The notes under the pieces are model-generated. The model had not been told where the DNA came from and searched no databases. It saw only the letters and a list, made by a program, of their open reading frames with translations. From contig NZ_CP070356.1 of assembly GCF_016919445.1 (NCBI RefSeq), positions 3,723,502-3,787,501 of the forward strand: a stretch of 64,000 nt of DNA, read 5' to 3'. Shown piece after piece: positions 7,798 through 16,662 of the stretch; the first letter of the stretch is position 1, and every line of letters starts with the position of its first letter. The position numbers and the translations under genes are program-made. Source of the DNA: Pseudomonas sp. PDNC002 (GTDB taxonomy: Bacteria; Pseudomonadota; Gammaproteobacteria; Pseudomonadales; Pseudomonadaceae).

Positions 7798-8931
7798 GTG
7801 CGCAGCTTGAAGCGTCTGGTATTCCTGTCGCCGGTACCCTGGGAGAGTTTCTCCCAACGCCCGCACAAGTTCGTCAACTGGATTCACAGCCGGACCGGGG
7901 CGGCGGTGCTGTGGGTCGACCCTTATCCCACACGCTTTCCCCGGCTGAGCGATTTCAGGCGATTGCAGAAACGCCCTGTGCCTAGCCAGACCGGTAGCCC
8001 ACCGCCCTGGCTCACGGTGCTGAGAACAGGCGGTCTGCCCATCGAGCCTCTACCGGGTTCGGGTTGGGTGAATCGATGTTTTTGGCAGCGCGTCTTCAGC
8101 AGAATCGACAGCTTCGTCAGCGACTCACCCACCTGGCTGGTCATCGGCAAGCCGTCGGCCTTCGCGTTGCACTTGCTGGCGCGGTTTCCCCATTGCTCGT
8201 CCATGTACGACGCGATGGATGATTTTCCGGCCTTCTACGCGGGTTTCTCGCGCTGTGCCTTGGCACGACGCGAGCGAGCGATCGCACAGCGCGTCGACGT
8301 GCTCTGGGCGTCGAGTCCCGGCCTGAACGCGCGATGGGAGCGCATCCGGAACGACGTGCGCCTGGTGGAGAACGCCCTGGATCTATCGGTGATCGTTGCC
8401 GCAAGTCCAGCCCCCTTGTCGTCCCCGACCAAGGTTTTTGGCTACGTCGGGACCATGGCGGCGTGGTTCGACTGGGACTGGGTGTCTGCCTTGGCAAGGG
8501 CCAGGCCGGACGACGAGATCCGGCTGATCGGCCCTGTCTTCGAGCCCCCGACCAGCACGCTGCCGGACAACGTGGTGTTGTTGCCCGCTTGTGCTCATGA
8601 GGCTGCCTTGCAGGCCATGACGGAGTTCGACGTAGGGCTGATTCCATTCAAGCGCAATGCGCTCACCGCCTCGGTTGATCCGATCAAATACTACGAATAT
8701 CGGGCGCTTGCCTTACCGGTGGTCTCCACCGATTTTGGCAGCATGCAAGGTCGCTCGGGGGCGGCTGGTGTCTTCATCAGCCACTCCATCGCCGATATCG
8801 ATTCGGTGGTTGCGGCAGCCTTGCAATGTGAGCGTGACCCGGACGTTGCGCAGGCCTTTGCGCTGCAGAACTCCTGGGAAGTTCGCTTCGACGCGGCAGG
8901 ACTCTTTTCGCCAGCTGGCAGCTTCACCTAG
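7798..8931 (+). CDS. Glycosyltransferase family 4-like protein
   Basis: The 377-residue protein has a GT-B fold. It begins LVFLSPVPWESFSQRPHKFV, the same SQRPH/FQRPQQL opening seen in the two large glycosyltransferases of this locus. It then has a YDAMDDFPAFY nucleotide-sugar-region motif, FGYVGTMAAWFDWDWV and the C-terminal domain KYYEYRALALPVVSTDFG typical of the GT4 donor site. It is convergent with the main operon and probably adds to the same glycan. The GTG at 7798 has a weak ribosome-binding site; TTG at 7807 is an alternative. It is followed by a strong hairpin at 8952-8979. Confidence 0.8.
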   Translation: MRSLKRLVFLSPVPWESFSQRPHKFVNWIHSRTGAAVLWVDPYPTRFPRLSDFRRLQKRPVPSQTGSPPPWLTVLRTGGLPIEPLPGSGWVNRCFWQRVFSRIDSFVSDSPTWLVIGKPSAFALHLLARFPHCSSMYDAMDDFPAFYAGFSRCALARRERAIAQRVDVLWASSPGLNARWERIRNDVRLVENALDLSVIVAASPAPLSSPTKVFGYVGTMAAWFDWDWVSALARARPDDEIRLIGPVFEPPTSTLPDNVVLLPACAHEAALQAMTEFDVGLIPFKRNALTASVDPIKYYEYRALALPVVSTDFGSMQGRSGAAGVFISHSIADIDSVVAAALQCERDPDVAQAFALQNSWEVRFDAAGLFSPAGSFT

Positions 8932-8951
8932 CGGGGGCGGCGTGAGTCTCG

Positions 8952-8979
8952 CCGGCGGCGCGAATTCTGGCGCCGCCGG
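8952..8979 (+). terminator. Hairpin between convergent glycosyltransferase genes
   Basis: A perfect 10-bp stem CCGGCGGCGC / GCGCCGCCGG encloses the 8-base loop GAATTCTG and is followed by TGCTTTCTTG. It lies 20 bases past the stop at 8931 and 54 bases past the end of the opposing gene, so it may serve both strands. The T tract is imperfect. Confidence 0.65.
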
Positions 8980-9033
8980 TGCTTTCTTGCCGCCCAAGGC
9001 GCGATTGCCAAGGCCACTGCGTGTTGCGTCGTT

Positions 9034-11091
9034 TCACTCATGCGAGTGAGGAAGCCATTCGCCCCACTTGGCTTCGTAGAGCGCTTTGTTCTTCTCGAAC
9101 AGCATCCGCCGCTCGCCGTGGCTCATTTGCCCAAAGGACGCGGACAGGTGGTGATGGATGAAGACGTCGTGCGCGCAGGCGCTGAGGAGGCCTGCCTGTT
9201 CAACGCGTCGACAGTAGTCGTCGTCTTCGAAGAAGCCCAGTCCATAGACTTCATCCAGCGGGCCGACGCGCAGGTAGGTACTGCGTGGCATCATCACGCA
9301 GAAAAACGCCAGGGTGGGCAGCGGGACCCATTCGCCGAGGTGCTGGCAGGTGTAGCGCCGGGCCGCTTGCGGCATCTCCGCCAGGCCAGGGCGGTCGAGG
9401 ACGACCTTTGCCTGGTTGCCGATGTTGTTGGTCACCGGGCCGATCAGCCCGAGCCGGGAGTCGCGCCGCAGATGCCGCTGCAGTGTGCCGATCCATCCCG
9501 CGGTGACCTGGGTGTCGTTGTTGAGCAGCACCAGGTAGTCGCCGTTCGCTATCGCCAGTCCCTGGTTATTGGCGGCAGCAAAGCCACGGTTTTCCGTGTT
9601 GAAAATGACCTTCCGGCCACTGCTGGCGGCCCATTGTTCGAGGAACTCGGCGGTGCCGTCGGTGGAGGCGTTGTCGACGAGGATGATCTCCAGTGCCTGC
9701 CCATCGGTGTGGGCTTCGATGCTGCCCAGGCAGGCGCGCGTCAGTGCCAGGTTGTTGTAGGTCACGATGATGACGCTCGTCAGCGCGTCGTCTTCGCGGT
9801 CTTCCGCAAGGCTCGTGAGCGCATCGACTCGATGCGCCCAGGTCTGCTGGGCAGCGAATGCCTGGCGTTGAGCTATCTGTTCGCGGGTCGGCGTAGCCAG
9901 GGCCAGTTCGATCGCCGCGATGAATGCCTCGCCATTCCCGGCCACCTGCACCAGCGAGCCGAATTGCGTGATTTCCGGCAGGTCGACTGAGACCACGGGT
10001 TTTCCCGCCGCCAGGTATTCATAGACCTTGACCGGATTGGTAGCGAGCGTCAGCGCGCTGATGCGAAACGGCAGGATGCAGAGGTCGAAGCCATGCACGT
10101 AGTAGGGAAGGGCGGTGTAGGGAACCTCCCCGATGAACTCGACATTGGCGAACCTGCGCAATCGCGCCGCGGCGCCCACCGTGTCGGCGCCGATCAGCAG
10201 GATGACGTGCTGTGGGAAGGCCTCGGCGATGTTGGCCACGAGTTCGTGGTCGAACCAGCTGGCGATGGCGCCGAAGTAACCGATCACCTGGCGTTGCAGG
10301 CGGTCACGGTACTGCGTTGCCGGCGGCGTCGAAAACGGGGTGAAATCCGCGGCGTTCCGGAGGATCGCGCTGGGCTTGTCGCGCTGTGGTGCCCATTGCC
10401 GGGCCAGCCAGTCGGAGGTGAATAGCCGAAGGTCGGCGTCCTCGACCAGTCGCCGTTCCAGCGTCAGGATGTCCGGTGCGTTGTCTGCGAAACCTTGGTG
10501 ATGGTCCATGCAGTCGTACACCAGGCGGCTGTTGGGCAGCTCGCGGGCGATCTCGTACCAGAACGGGTGTTGCACCAGTGATATCGCCCGTCCCGATCGT
10601 GCCCAGACCAGCACTTCGCCAATGCTGCGGCACAACTGCCGAACCAGGGGCGCGGCCGGGGCGCCGGCGTAGATCCGCGGCGCGCCACGGGCGAACAGGC
10701 TGACCTGGAACAGCCGGCCTTCGTCGTCGAGCGACTGCAGGGTAAAGCCCGCGTGCGCGGCATCCGTCAGCGAGGCGTTGACGTAGATGACCCTGCGCCC
10801 GGTGGTGCTCAGCCCCTGCGCCAATTGTTGCGGCCGTTGGTAGCGGAAGTCCCAGTCGATGGCGCCCCAGATGATGTAGTCCGGCAGGCCGGGAACCTGC
10901 TCCTGCGGGGAGAGGGAAGGGCTGGCGAAGGCCTGGGCACGGGTCAGGGAACGGCGCAGTGCCCGCACGCCCCTGAGCAGCACCTTGTGGTGAACGGCGC
11001 TCAGGAGCGTCTTGATTCCCGCCGGTAGCGGCAGCCGATGGTACGCCGTGCGCCAACGACTCAAGCGAAAGAGCCTCGAGTTCGTCAGCAT
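9034..11091 (-). CDS. Bifunctional glycosyltransferase, GT4-like N-terminus plus GT2 C-terminus
   Basis: The protein is about 685 residues from ATG 11089-11091. The N-terminal half is GT-B (WDFRYQRPQQLAQGL, VIYVNASL, YDCMDHHQGF, IGYFGAIASWFDHELV, KVYEYLAAGKPVVSVDLPE). The C-terminal half is a GT2 GT-A domain (SVIIVTYNNLALTRACLGSI, VDNASTDGT, NRGFAAANNQG, LLNNDTQV, a GFFEDDDYCRRV acceptor-site acid cluster). It probably adds two successive sugars to one glycan. A longer frame starts at TTG 11133, but the ATG lies 16 bases after the methyltransferase stop and is the likelier start. It ends the seven-gene wzm operon. It is paralogous to the protein at 12048-14249. Confidence 0.85.
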   Translation of the reverse strand: MLTNSRLFRLSRWRTAYHRLPLPAGIKTLLSAVHHKVLLRGVRALRRSLTRAQAFASPSLSPQEQVPGLPDYIIWGAIDWDFRYQRPQQLAQGLSTTGRRVIYVNASLTDAAHAGFTLQSLDDEGRLFQVSLFARGAPRIYAGAPAAPLVRQLCRSIGEVLVWARSGRAISLVQHPFWYEIARELPNSRLVYDCMDHHQGFADNAPDILTLERRLVEDADLRLFTSDWLARQWAPQRDKPSAILRNAADFTPFSTPPATQYRDRLQRQVIGYFGAIASWFDHELVANIAEAFPQHVILLIGADTVGAAARLRRFANVEFIGEVPYTALPYYVHGFDLCILPFRISALTLATNPVKVYEYLAAGKPVVSVDLPEITQFGSLVQVAGNGEAFIAAIELALATPTREQIAQRQAFAAQQTWAHRVDALTSLAEDREDDALTSVIIVTYNNLALTRACLGSIEAHTDGQALEIILVDNASTDGTAEFLEQWAASSGRKVIFNTENRGFAAANNQGLAIANGDYLVLLNNDTQVTAGWIGTLQRHLRRDSRLGLIGPVTNNIGNQAKVVLDRPGLAEMPQAARRYTCQHLGEWVPLPTLAFFCVMMPRSTYLRVGPLDEVYGLGFFEDDDYCRRVEQAGLLSACAHDVFIHHHLSASFGQMSHGERRMLFEKNKALYEAKWGEWLPHSHE

Positions 11092-11107
11092 TCGGCGGGC
11101 AGTGTCG

Positions 11108-12067
11108 TCATGCTGGTCCCCGCGTGGCGGCAACGACCACGAAGTCGCTTTTCAGTGTTCCGGACTCGATCAGGCCGTCTTCGATGTCGAACAGCATCTG
11201 CAGCATCCGTAGAGACTGCGGGTTGTCCTGCTTGAAGTTGCCGGCGATTCCGTGAAGCAGGAACTGCAGTATCGAACCGCCGCAGGCGTTCAGCGCGCGA
11301 ATCTCGAAGTGCTCCTGCACGACCCGCAGGATGTCCGCGGAGCGCACCGCTTCCGATGGATCGACCTTCACCACTTCCAGCGGGTCGGGCAACGGCACCA
11401 CCTGCTGCACCTGGCCGAATGAACCTCGCACGAACGAGCGGCGAAAGCGCTCGGGAATCAGGCCGAACGCGTGGGTGATCGCCTCACGCTGCTGGGCATC
11501 GAAGGCAAAGTGATTGGCACCGACATACTCGTTGAAGAACAACCAGCCACCCGGCTTCAGGCTATGGCGAACGCGCTGGCAGACCAGTTCCAGCTCCCGG
11601 ATGTGGTGCAGGGAGCCGTTGAACCAGACGGCGTCGTAGTGATTGGCGGGGAGGTCCGTCCGTTCGATATCGCAGAGTGAGTAGTTGATCGTCGAGGCGC
11701 CGATGGCCAGCGCCTCGGCCCTGGCGACATCGATCGCTCCAGGGGCGATATCCATGGCATCGCAGTGCTCGAACGCCTTGAGCATGTAAAGCTCCCGCTC
11801 GAGGGTGCCGCTACCGCAACCGATGCTGAGCATCCGCGCCGCGGGTGTCCGGTTGCCCAGGAACTCGCCCAGGCAGTATTGAACCCAGCCAGGGTAGCCG
11901 CTTCCGGCGGTCGCCTTGTGGCGGTGACGCTGCTGCACCGAGGGAACGGCCAGCCAATAGACATCCGCGGAGAACGCGTCCGACCCCGCCAGGTTTTCTG
12001 ACCAGTGATCAGCCGTCACCTGCTTCTCGGCGGCGTTGTCCCCTGGCTTATCGTTGAGCTCGATCAT
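11108..12067 (-). CDS. Class I SAM-dependent methyltransferase
   Basis: This 319-residue protein has the SAM-binding motif I RMLSIGCGSGTLERE. It also has an acidic motif II (CDAMDIAPGAIDVARA), YDAVWFNGSLHHI and the post-motif LKPGGWLFFNEYVGANHF. These are features of small-molecule or glycan methyltransferases of the UbiE/WbdD kind. In ABC-dependent O-antigen systems, terminal methylation can cap the growing chain and make it recognisable to the Wzt C-terminal domain. A capping role is plausible here but inferred. Its start overlaps the end of the preceding glycosyltransferase gene by 20 bases. Confidence 0.85.
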   Translation of the reverse strand: MIELNDKPGDNAAEKQVTADHWSENLAGSDAFSADVYWLAVPSVQQRHRHKATAGSGYPGWVQYCLGEFLGNRTPAARMLSIGCGSGTLERELYMLKAFEHCDAMDIAPGAIDVARAEALAIGASTINYSLCDIERTDLPANHYDAVWFNGSLHHIRELELVCQRVRHSLKPGGWLFFNEYVGANHFAFDAQQREAITHAFGLIPERFRRSFVRGSFGQVQQVVPLPDPLEVVKVDPSEAVRSADILRVVQEHFEIRALNACGGSILQFLLHGIAGNFKQDNPQSLRMLQMLFDIEDGLIESGTLKSDFVVVAATRGPA

Positions 12068-14249
12068 GAACGGTCCCCTCGCTTGCTTGCCTTGGCCCTG
12101 GCTGCTGGCGCGTCACGTGGGGCGTCCAGGCGCCCCATTTGTTTTCGAAATACGCCTGGTTCCTGTCCCACAACGCCTGGTATTCACCGTTGGCGATCAG
12201 TTTCTTGAAGGAAGCCTGCCCGTAGTGATGGACGAAGGCGTCCTCGGCACAAAGGGTCCGCAGGCCCGCGGCCTGGATGCGCCGGCTGTAGTCGTCATCC
12301 TCGAACATGCCGATTCCGAATGCCTCGTCGAGGAAGCCAATCGAGTCCAGCACGTCGCGGCGCAGCGCCACGCAGAACATGGCGAGCATCGCGATATCGA
12401 AGGTACGGCCGCGATGATGTGCGACGTGGCGGTCGGCGAATGCCTCCATCTGTTCCATGTCGGTGTAGTCGACGTCGATCTTCGCTTCGTTACCGACCGA
12501 ATTGGTCACCGGTCCGACAAGGCCGACCTGCGGGTCCTGCAGGTGTCGCAGCAGCGGGTCGATCCAGCCCTTGGGCACCACGGTGTCGTTGTTGAGCAAT
12601 ACCAGGTAATCCCCGGTGGCCAGGCGCAGCCCCTGGTTATTGGCGGCGGCGAAGCCCAGGTTGCGATCATTGAGCACGATGCTGACGCGGTCTTCGGTGC
12701 GGCTCAGGTAGCGCAGGTAATTGCGCGTATCGTCCGAGGACGCGTTGTCGACCACGATCAGCTCGTAGTTCGGGTAGGTGGTATTGCGCAGGAGGCTGTC
12801 GATGCAGCCTTGGGTCAACGCGACGTTGTTGTAGGTGACGACCACGATCGACACCTTGGGATGCAATGCAGTCAGCGCCGCAAGGTTGGAGTCGAAGCGA
12901 TTGCGCCAGTCATTGGTGCGGGCCAGCGCTACGCGTCGTTGCGCCAGTTGCAGATCGGTTTCATCCAGTGCGCGCTCGATCTGTTCGACGAAGGAATCCG
13001 GGTCACTGGCGAAATAGACGAAGTCTTCGTAGATCTTCATTTCCTGCAGTGGGACCGATACCACCGGTTTCCCGGCGCTGATGAATTCATAGAATTTCAC
13101 CGGGTCGACCGCATGCGTCACGTTATAGAGGCGGAAGGGAATCAGGCAGACGTCGAACCGGTACAGGTAGAGCGGCATCTGTTCGTAGGGTTTCCTGCCC
13201 AGCAGATGCACGTTGGCGAGGGCATCCAGGCCGGCCAGGTCGTTGACGAAAATGTCGCCGATCAGCACGAAGTTCCAGTCGGGCCGCCGCTTCGCGATGT
13301 CCGCGATCAACTGCAGGTCGACCCACTCGGCCAGGGCGCCGTAGAAGCCGATCAGGGGGCGCTCGAGCTCTGACAACAGACCGTTCGGTACGCAGTTGCG
13401 TTCGAAGAACCCGAAATCCACGCCGTTGCGTAGCAGCAGGCAGTTGCTGCTCGCGTTCGCCCATTTCGCGTGGAGCAGATCAGCGGTCACCGTCACCAGG
13501 TCGGCGCTCCTGACCAGGGTTTCCTCGGCTTCCAGCAATTCGTCGCCGATACCGGGGAAACCCACCCAGTCATCCATGCAGTCGTACTGGACTCGCCAGC
13601 CGTGATCGCGACGCAGACGGGCGGCCAGGGGCGCCCAGAAGGATAGATGCACGACCGACACCGCGGTCTTGATCCGGAAGTCCGTGGCCAGCGTCTCGAT
13701 TGCCCGCGAATAGGCCTCTACGTTCTGCTCGGTAATGCGCTTGCCATAGCAGTCCATGAGCTCATGGGGTTGCAGCGCGATCTCGAACACGCCGGCGTCG
13801 ACCTCGATGCTGCTGTAGGCATGGCCAGGCTCCGGGCAGCGCGAAGGAACGATGTAGAAAACCCGATGGCCGTTCTGGGCGAACTGGCGCATCAGCTGTT
13901 GCGGCCGCTGGAAGCGCGCGCCCCAGTTGATGTTGGCGAAGCACACGATGTCGAAGCGATGTTCAGCCTGGCAGGGCTTGAGCGACGCCGGCGCCGAACG
14001 TGTCGGTGGCGCTGTGAGGGGAAGGCCTTCGTGCGCCAGGAAATCGATGGTCTGGACCCCTTCATGGAAGGAGCCATAGCGGAACCAGTGGAGCAGGGCG
14101 CGCAGCGGCCGGGTTATCCGCCATGAACGGGTGTTCTTCAGGGTCGCAACCTGGGCAATCGCCGCGTCCCGCTGCCGGATCGCCACATCTCGCTCAAGAC
14201 GCGCATTGTCGCGCTCGAGCGTGGCCAGATTGGTTTCATCCATGGGCAT
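12048..14249 (-). CDS. Bifunctional glycosyltransferase, coiled coil + GT4-like + GT2
   Basis: About 733 residues from ATG 14247-14249; ATG 14241-14243 is also possible. The N-terminus is a short heptad-rich helix (LERDNARLERDVAIRQRDAA) ending in NTRSWRITRPLRALLHWF, a motif common at the base of glycan-assembly coiled coils. A GT4-like domain (FQRPQQLMRQFAQNGHRVFY, YDCMDDWVGFPG, IGFYGALAEWVDLQLI, KFYEFISAGKPVVSVPL) is followed by a GT2 domain (SIVVVTYNNVALTQGCIDSL, VDNASSDDT, NLGFAAANNQGL, LLNNDTVV, MFEDDDYSRRI). It overlaps the upstream oxygenase stop (14236) by 14 bases. It shares domain order with the 9034-11091 protein, so duplication is likely. Confidence 0.85.
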   Translation of the reverse strand: MPMDETNLATLERDNARLERDVAIRQRDAAIAQVATLKNTRSWRITRPLRALLHWFRYGSFHEGVQTIDFLAHEGLPLTAPPTRSAPASLKPCQAEHRFDIVCFANINWGARFQRPQQLMRQFAQNGHRVFYIVPSRCPEPGHAYSSIEVDAGVFEIALQPHELMDCYGKRITEQNVEAYSRAIETLATDFRIKTAVSVVHLSFWAPLAARLRRDHGWRVQYDCMDDWVGFPGIGDELLEAEETLVRSADLVTVTADLLHAKWANASSNCLLLRNGVDFGFFERNCVPNGLLSELERPLIGFYGALAEWVDLQLIADIAKRRPDWNFVLIGDIFVNDLAGLDALANVHLLGRKPYEQMPLYLYRFDVCLIPFRLYNVTHAVDPVKFYEFISAGKPVVSVPLQEMKIYEDFVYFASDPDSFVEQIERALDETDLQLAQRRVALARTNDWRNRFDSNLAALTALHPKVSIVVVTYNNVALTQGCIDSLLRNTTYPNYELIVVDNASSDDTRNYLRYLSRTEDRVSIVLNDRNLGFAAANNQGLRLATGDYLVLLNNDTVVPKGWIDPLLRHLQDPQVGLVGPVTNSVGNEAKIDVDYTDMEQMEAFADRHVAHHRGRTFDIAMLAMFCVALRRDVLDSIGFLDEAFGIGMFEDDDYSRRIQAAGLRTLCAEDAFVHHYGQASFKKLIANGEYQALWDRNQAYFENKWGAWTPHVTRQQPGPRQASEGTVHDRAQR

Positions 14250-14961
14250 GATCCCCGGCGGGGAGTGCTCCGCTGGTCCGCTCGCCATAGTTGTGCAACG
14301 GCTCGCGATCATCGGCGGGCCACATCGAACTGGTGGCGCCCGGTCGATAGAAGGTGACGGTGAGGCTGCGCCGTGAGGAGTGGCAATCGTCCACTACCCT
14401 GGAGACGGCATGCCAGGAGTTGTTCGCGCGCACGAGGATGGCGGAGTTGCCAATGACCGGCGCCACTTCGGCAACGATATGGCTGGGGTCGGCGGAGGCC
14501 AGTATCTGCAGGCAGCCGCCGTCCGCCGGGTCCCAGGTCTCGTTGAAGTAGAGGATATGCGTCACCAGCTTGTCGGCGAGATCGGGGTGGGGCCCCAGGT
14601 TGGCGCCGGGGCCGTAATGGAAGACGTTGGCTTCCATGGGCGCCTGGGACAGGTCCACGCCGGTCAGTGCGGACATCGCCTGGCGGTAGGCGCTCGAACA
14701 GAGGTTCTTCGACAGTGCCAGCCAATGAGGGCTCAAGGCTTGTGGGTTCACCACCTGCTGGGTGCCCATGGCAATCAGCTGCCGCGCCTCGTATTCATAG
14801 TCTTTCTCCCCGCCGTAACCGGACACCGTCTTGAAGTGGTCGTGCGGATAGGTTTCGGCCAGTGCCTTGGCATCTTCGGGGCTGTAGAGCGCGCCGATTT
14901 CCGCCCACGAAAAAGGCGTGGATTGCAGATGGCGGGCACTGAGTTTGCTCAGGTCAATCAT
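14236..14961 (-). CDS. 2-oxoglutarate/Fe(II)-dependent oxygenase
   Basis: This 241-residue double-stranded beta-helix protein has H125 and D127 in GPHPDLADK, the distal H184 in NSWHAVSRV and the 2-oxoglutarate-binding Arg in SRRSLTVTFY. This is the full HxD...H...R set. VTHILYFNETWDPADGG is the usual strand before the distal His in prolyl-4-hydroxylase-like proteins. It sits inside the polysaccharide operon between the pyruvyltransferase-like gene (overlap 8 bases) and a glycosyltransferase. It most likely hydroxylates or desaturates a sugar, lipid or protein component of the glycan pathway; the substrate is unknown. Confidence 0.85.
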   Translation of the reverse strand: MIDLSKLSARHLQSTPFSWAEIGALYSPEDAKALAETYPHDHFKTVSGYGGEKDYEYEARQLIAMGTQQVVNPQALSPHWLALSKNLCSSAYRQAMSALTGVDLSQAPMEANVFHYGPGANLGPHPDLADKLVTHILYFNETWDPADGGCLQILASADPSHIVAEVAPVIGNSAILVRANNSWHAVSRVVDDCHSSRRSLTVTFYRPGATSSMWPADDREPLHNYGERTSGALPAGDHAHG

Positions 14962-16591
14962 GTGTAGGAGATCCCAGTAATTTCTTGAGTCCGCGTCGAA
15001 CGCTGCGCAGGGGTGCGGTCAGCTTGAAGGAGTTGGAGTCCTGGAGCTGGTTGAGCCTGCGCTCGGCGACAGCCAAGGCTTGGCGCAGTTGCTCGGTGAA
15101 CGTCGCGCCGCGCTGCTGCTCATCAAGCAGCTCTCTGCACGTGCGCTCGGACAGGTCCAGGGACTGCCGCAGTTGCCCGTTGATATCGGTCCCGCGCTGC
15201 AGCTCGCCCAGAAGCTCGTCAATGCGAGCGGCGCTCGCCTGGTGCTGCTGCAGCAACTCCTGCAACTGCTCCTGCTGCCGCTCGCTCTCGCGCTGCTGGA
15301 GTTCCTGCCAGTGCTGGCGCTCTTGCTGGTGCAATTGCTCCTGCCGCTCCAGGCTTGCGACCTGTTGCTGCAGCGCCGCCACATCGCGCTGGCTCTGCTC
15401 GCGGGCTGTCGCGTGACGTTGGGCCTGGTCATGCAGGTCTTCGAGACGGTTGGGCAGGTCTTGCCAGAATCGATTGACCGCCGGTTGGGTTGCTCTGCGC
15501 CCTTCACGGATAAGCTCGGCCACCCGGTCCCAGTGCTCATCGAGTTGCACCACCGCCTGGGACGCCGCCCTGGAGCAGGGCTGCCTGCCCAGGTTGGAGC
15601 GGAACCACTGCGGGTCGATCGCCTGGTCCCTGCGCAGCTGGAAGATCCGCTCATAGACCGGCAGTGCCGTGTACTTGCCGGTATTCAGGTCAGCGGAGCT
15701 GAACACCGGTACGCCGAAGGCGATGGCGCTGATCGCCAGGTGATAGCTGTGGCCCACCACCGCTTCCGAATGGGCGATGAGTTCCGCCAGAAGCAGCGGT
15801 TCCGGCCAGAAGGGCAGGCTGCACGCCCGCGCGAGATCGTCGCCCAGCACCGATTCGTGATCCCCGAGCACCGGTCCGATGGGCAGCAGCAGGAGCTGGT
15901 AATCCTCGAAGATCCCGGCATGGGTTCGCCATAGCTGGAGGAAGCTCTCCAGCCCCCAGATCGATTGCACGACCACATAGGGTCTGGTCAGGCCGGCGGT
16001 GGCGAGGGCATCCAGGAAGGCGGCTGACGGCGACTGGGCGTCGATCAACCGCGAGAGGCCGAATGCGGTGTCGGGAAGCACCTCGACCCGCGCGGCGTCC
16101 GAAAGCTGGGCCAGGGTCGCTTGCGATGGCGCGTCGCGCACCTTGACGTGAGGACTCTCTTCGAGTGCCAGTCGCAGCAGTGGAGTGGCCCATTCCGGCA
16201 CGCCGTTGCAGTGCATGCCCGGCGCATTCCAGATGAGCGGAATACTCTGTTGCAGTGCGATCAGGGCAGGGGTCAGCCAATACCCGGTCGGGTGATGGAT
16301 GGAGGGGGTGGGAGGGTAGTAGTCCGTGGCGACAAGCTTGTCGAAACGAACGATGAAGCCGCCGCCGATCAGTACCGCGTCCAATTGCCCGGCGATTTCC
16401 GGCAGCTGGCTCAGTGACGTGACATCGTACGGCCACTGAGGCGCGGATTTTCCGTGATAGGAGAAGCGGTGCAGCGTGACCGCGCCCAGGCGCCGGGTCA
16501 GTTCGGCCTGGGCGATGATGGGGAACAGCAAGTCGCCATAGTTGGCGACATCGAATGTTCCGAAGATCCCGACTTGCCAATCCTGATTCAT
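14954..16591 (-). CDS. Polysaccharide pyruvyltransferase-like protein with C-terminal coiled coil
   Basis: The N-terminal ~350 residues match the PS_pyruv_trans/CsaB family: VGIFGTFDVANYGDLLFPII near the start, VLIGGGFIVRFDK, NAPGMHCNG, VKVRDAPSQATL and the C-terminal GHSYHLAISAIAFGVPVFS. These enzymes transfer pyruvate ketals onto cell-surface sugars. Residues from about 375 to 525 form a long Gln/Glu/Arg-rich heptad coiled coil (VASLERQEQLHQQERQHW and onward), ending in SNSFKLTAPLRSVRRGLKKLL. That end is the same basic S-x-[SW]-[KR]-x-T-x-PLR motif found in the adjacent glycosyltransferase. The coiled coil may scaffold the assembly enzymes or measure chain length; that is inference. Confidence 0.82.
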   Translation of the reverse strand: MNQDWQVGIFGTFDVANYGDLLFPIIAQAELTRRLGAVTLHRFSYHGKSAPQWPYDVTSLSQLPEIAGQLDAVLIGGGFIVRFDKLVATDYYPPTPSIHHPTGYWLTPALIALQQSIPLIWNAPGMHCNGVPEWATPLLRLALEESPHVKVRDAPSQATLAQLSDAARVEVLPDTAFGLSRLIDAQSPSAAFLDALATAGLTRPYVVVQSIWGLESFLQLWRTHAGIFEDYQLLLLPIGPVLGDHESVLGDDLARACSLPFWPEPLLLAELIAHSEAVVGHSYHLAISAIAFGVPVFSSADLNTGKYTALPVYERIFQLRRDQAIDPQWFRSNLGRQPCSRAASQAVVQLDEHWDRVAELIREGRRATQPAVNRFWQDLPNRLEDLHDQAQRHATAREQSQRDVAALQQQVASLERQEQLHQQERQHWQELQQRESERQQEQLQELLQQHQASAARIDELLGELQRGTDINGQLRQSLDLSERTCRELLDEQQRGATFTEQLRQALAVAERRLNQLQDSNSFKLTAPLRSVRRGLKKLLGSPTHD

Positions 16592-16662
16592 TGTCGCTCC
16601 AGACGTTTGGTATTCCGCTTGTTAGAAATTCCGCTCTGGAAAAAGTCCAGGCGAGCGACGGG

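Noticed and set aside
11092-11133. TTG start at 11133 for the GT4-GT2 protein
   Set aside because: It would add a low-complexity extension overlapping the methyltransferase gene. ATG 11091 is better placed after that gene's stop.
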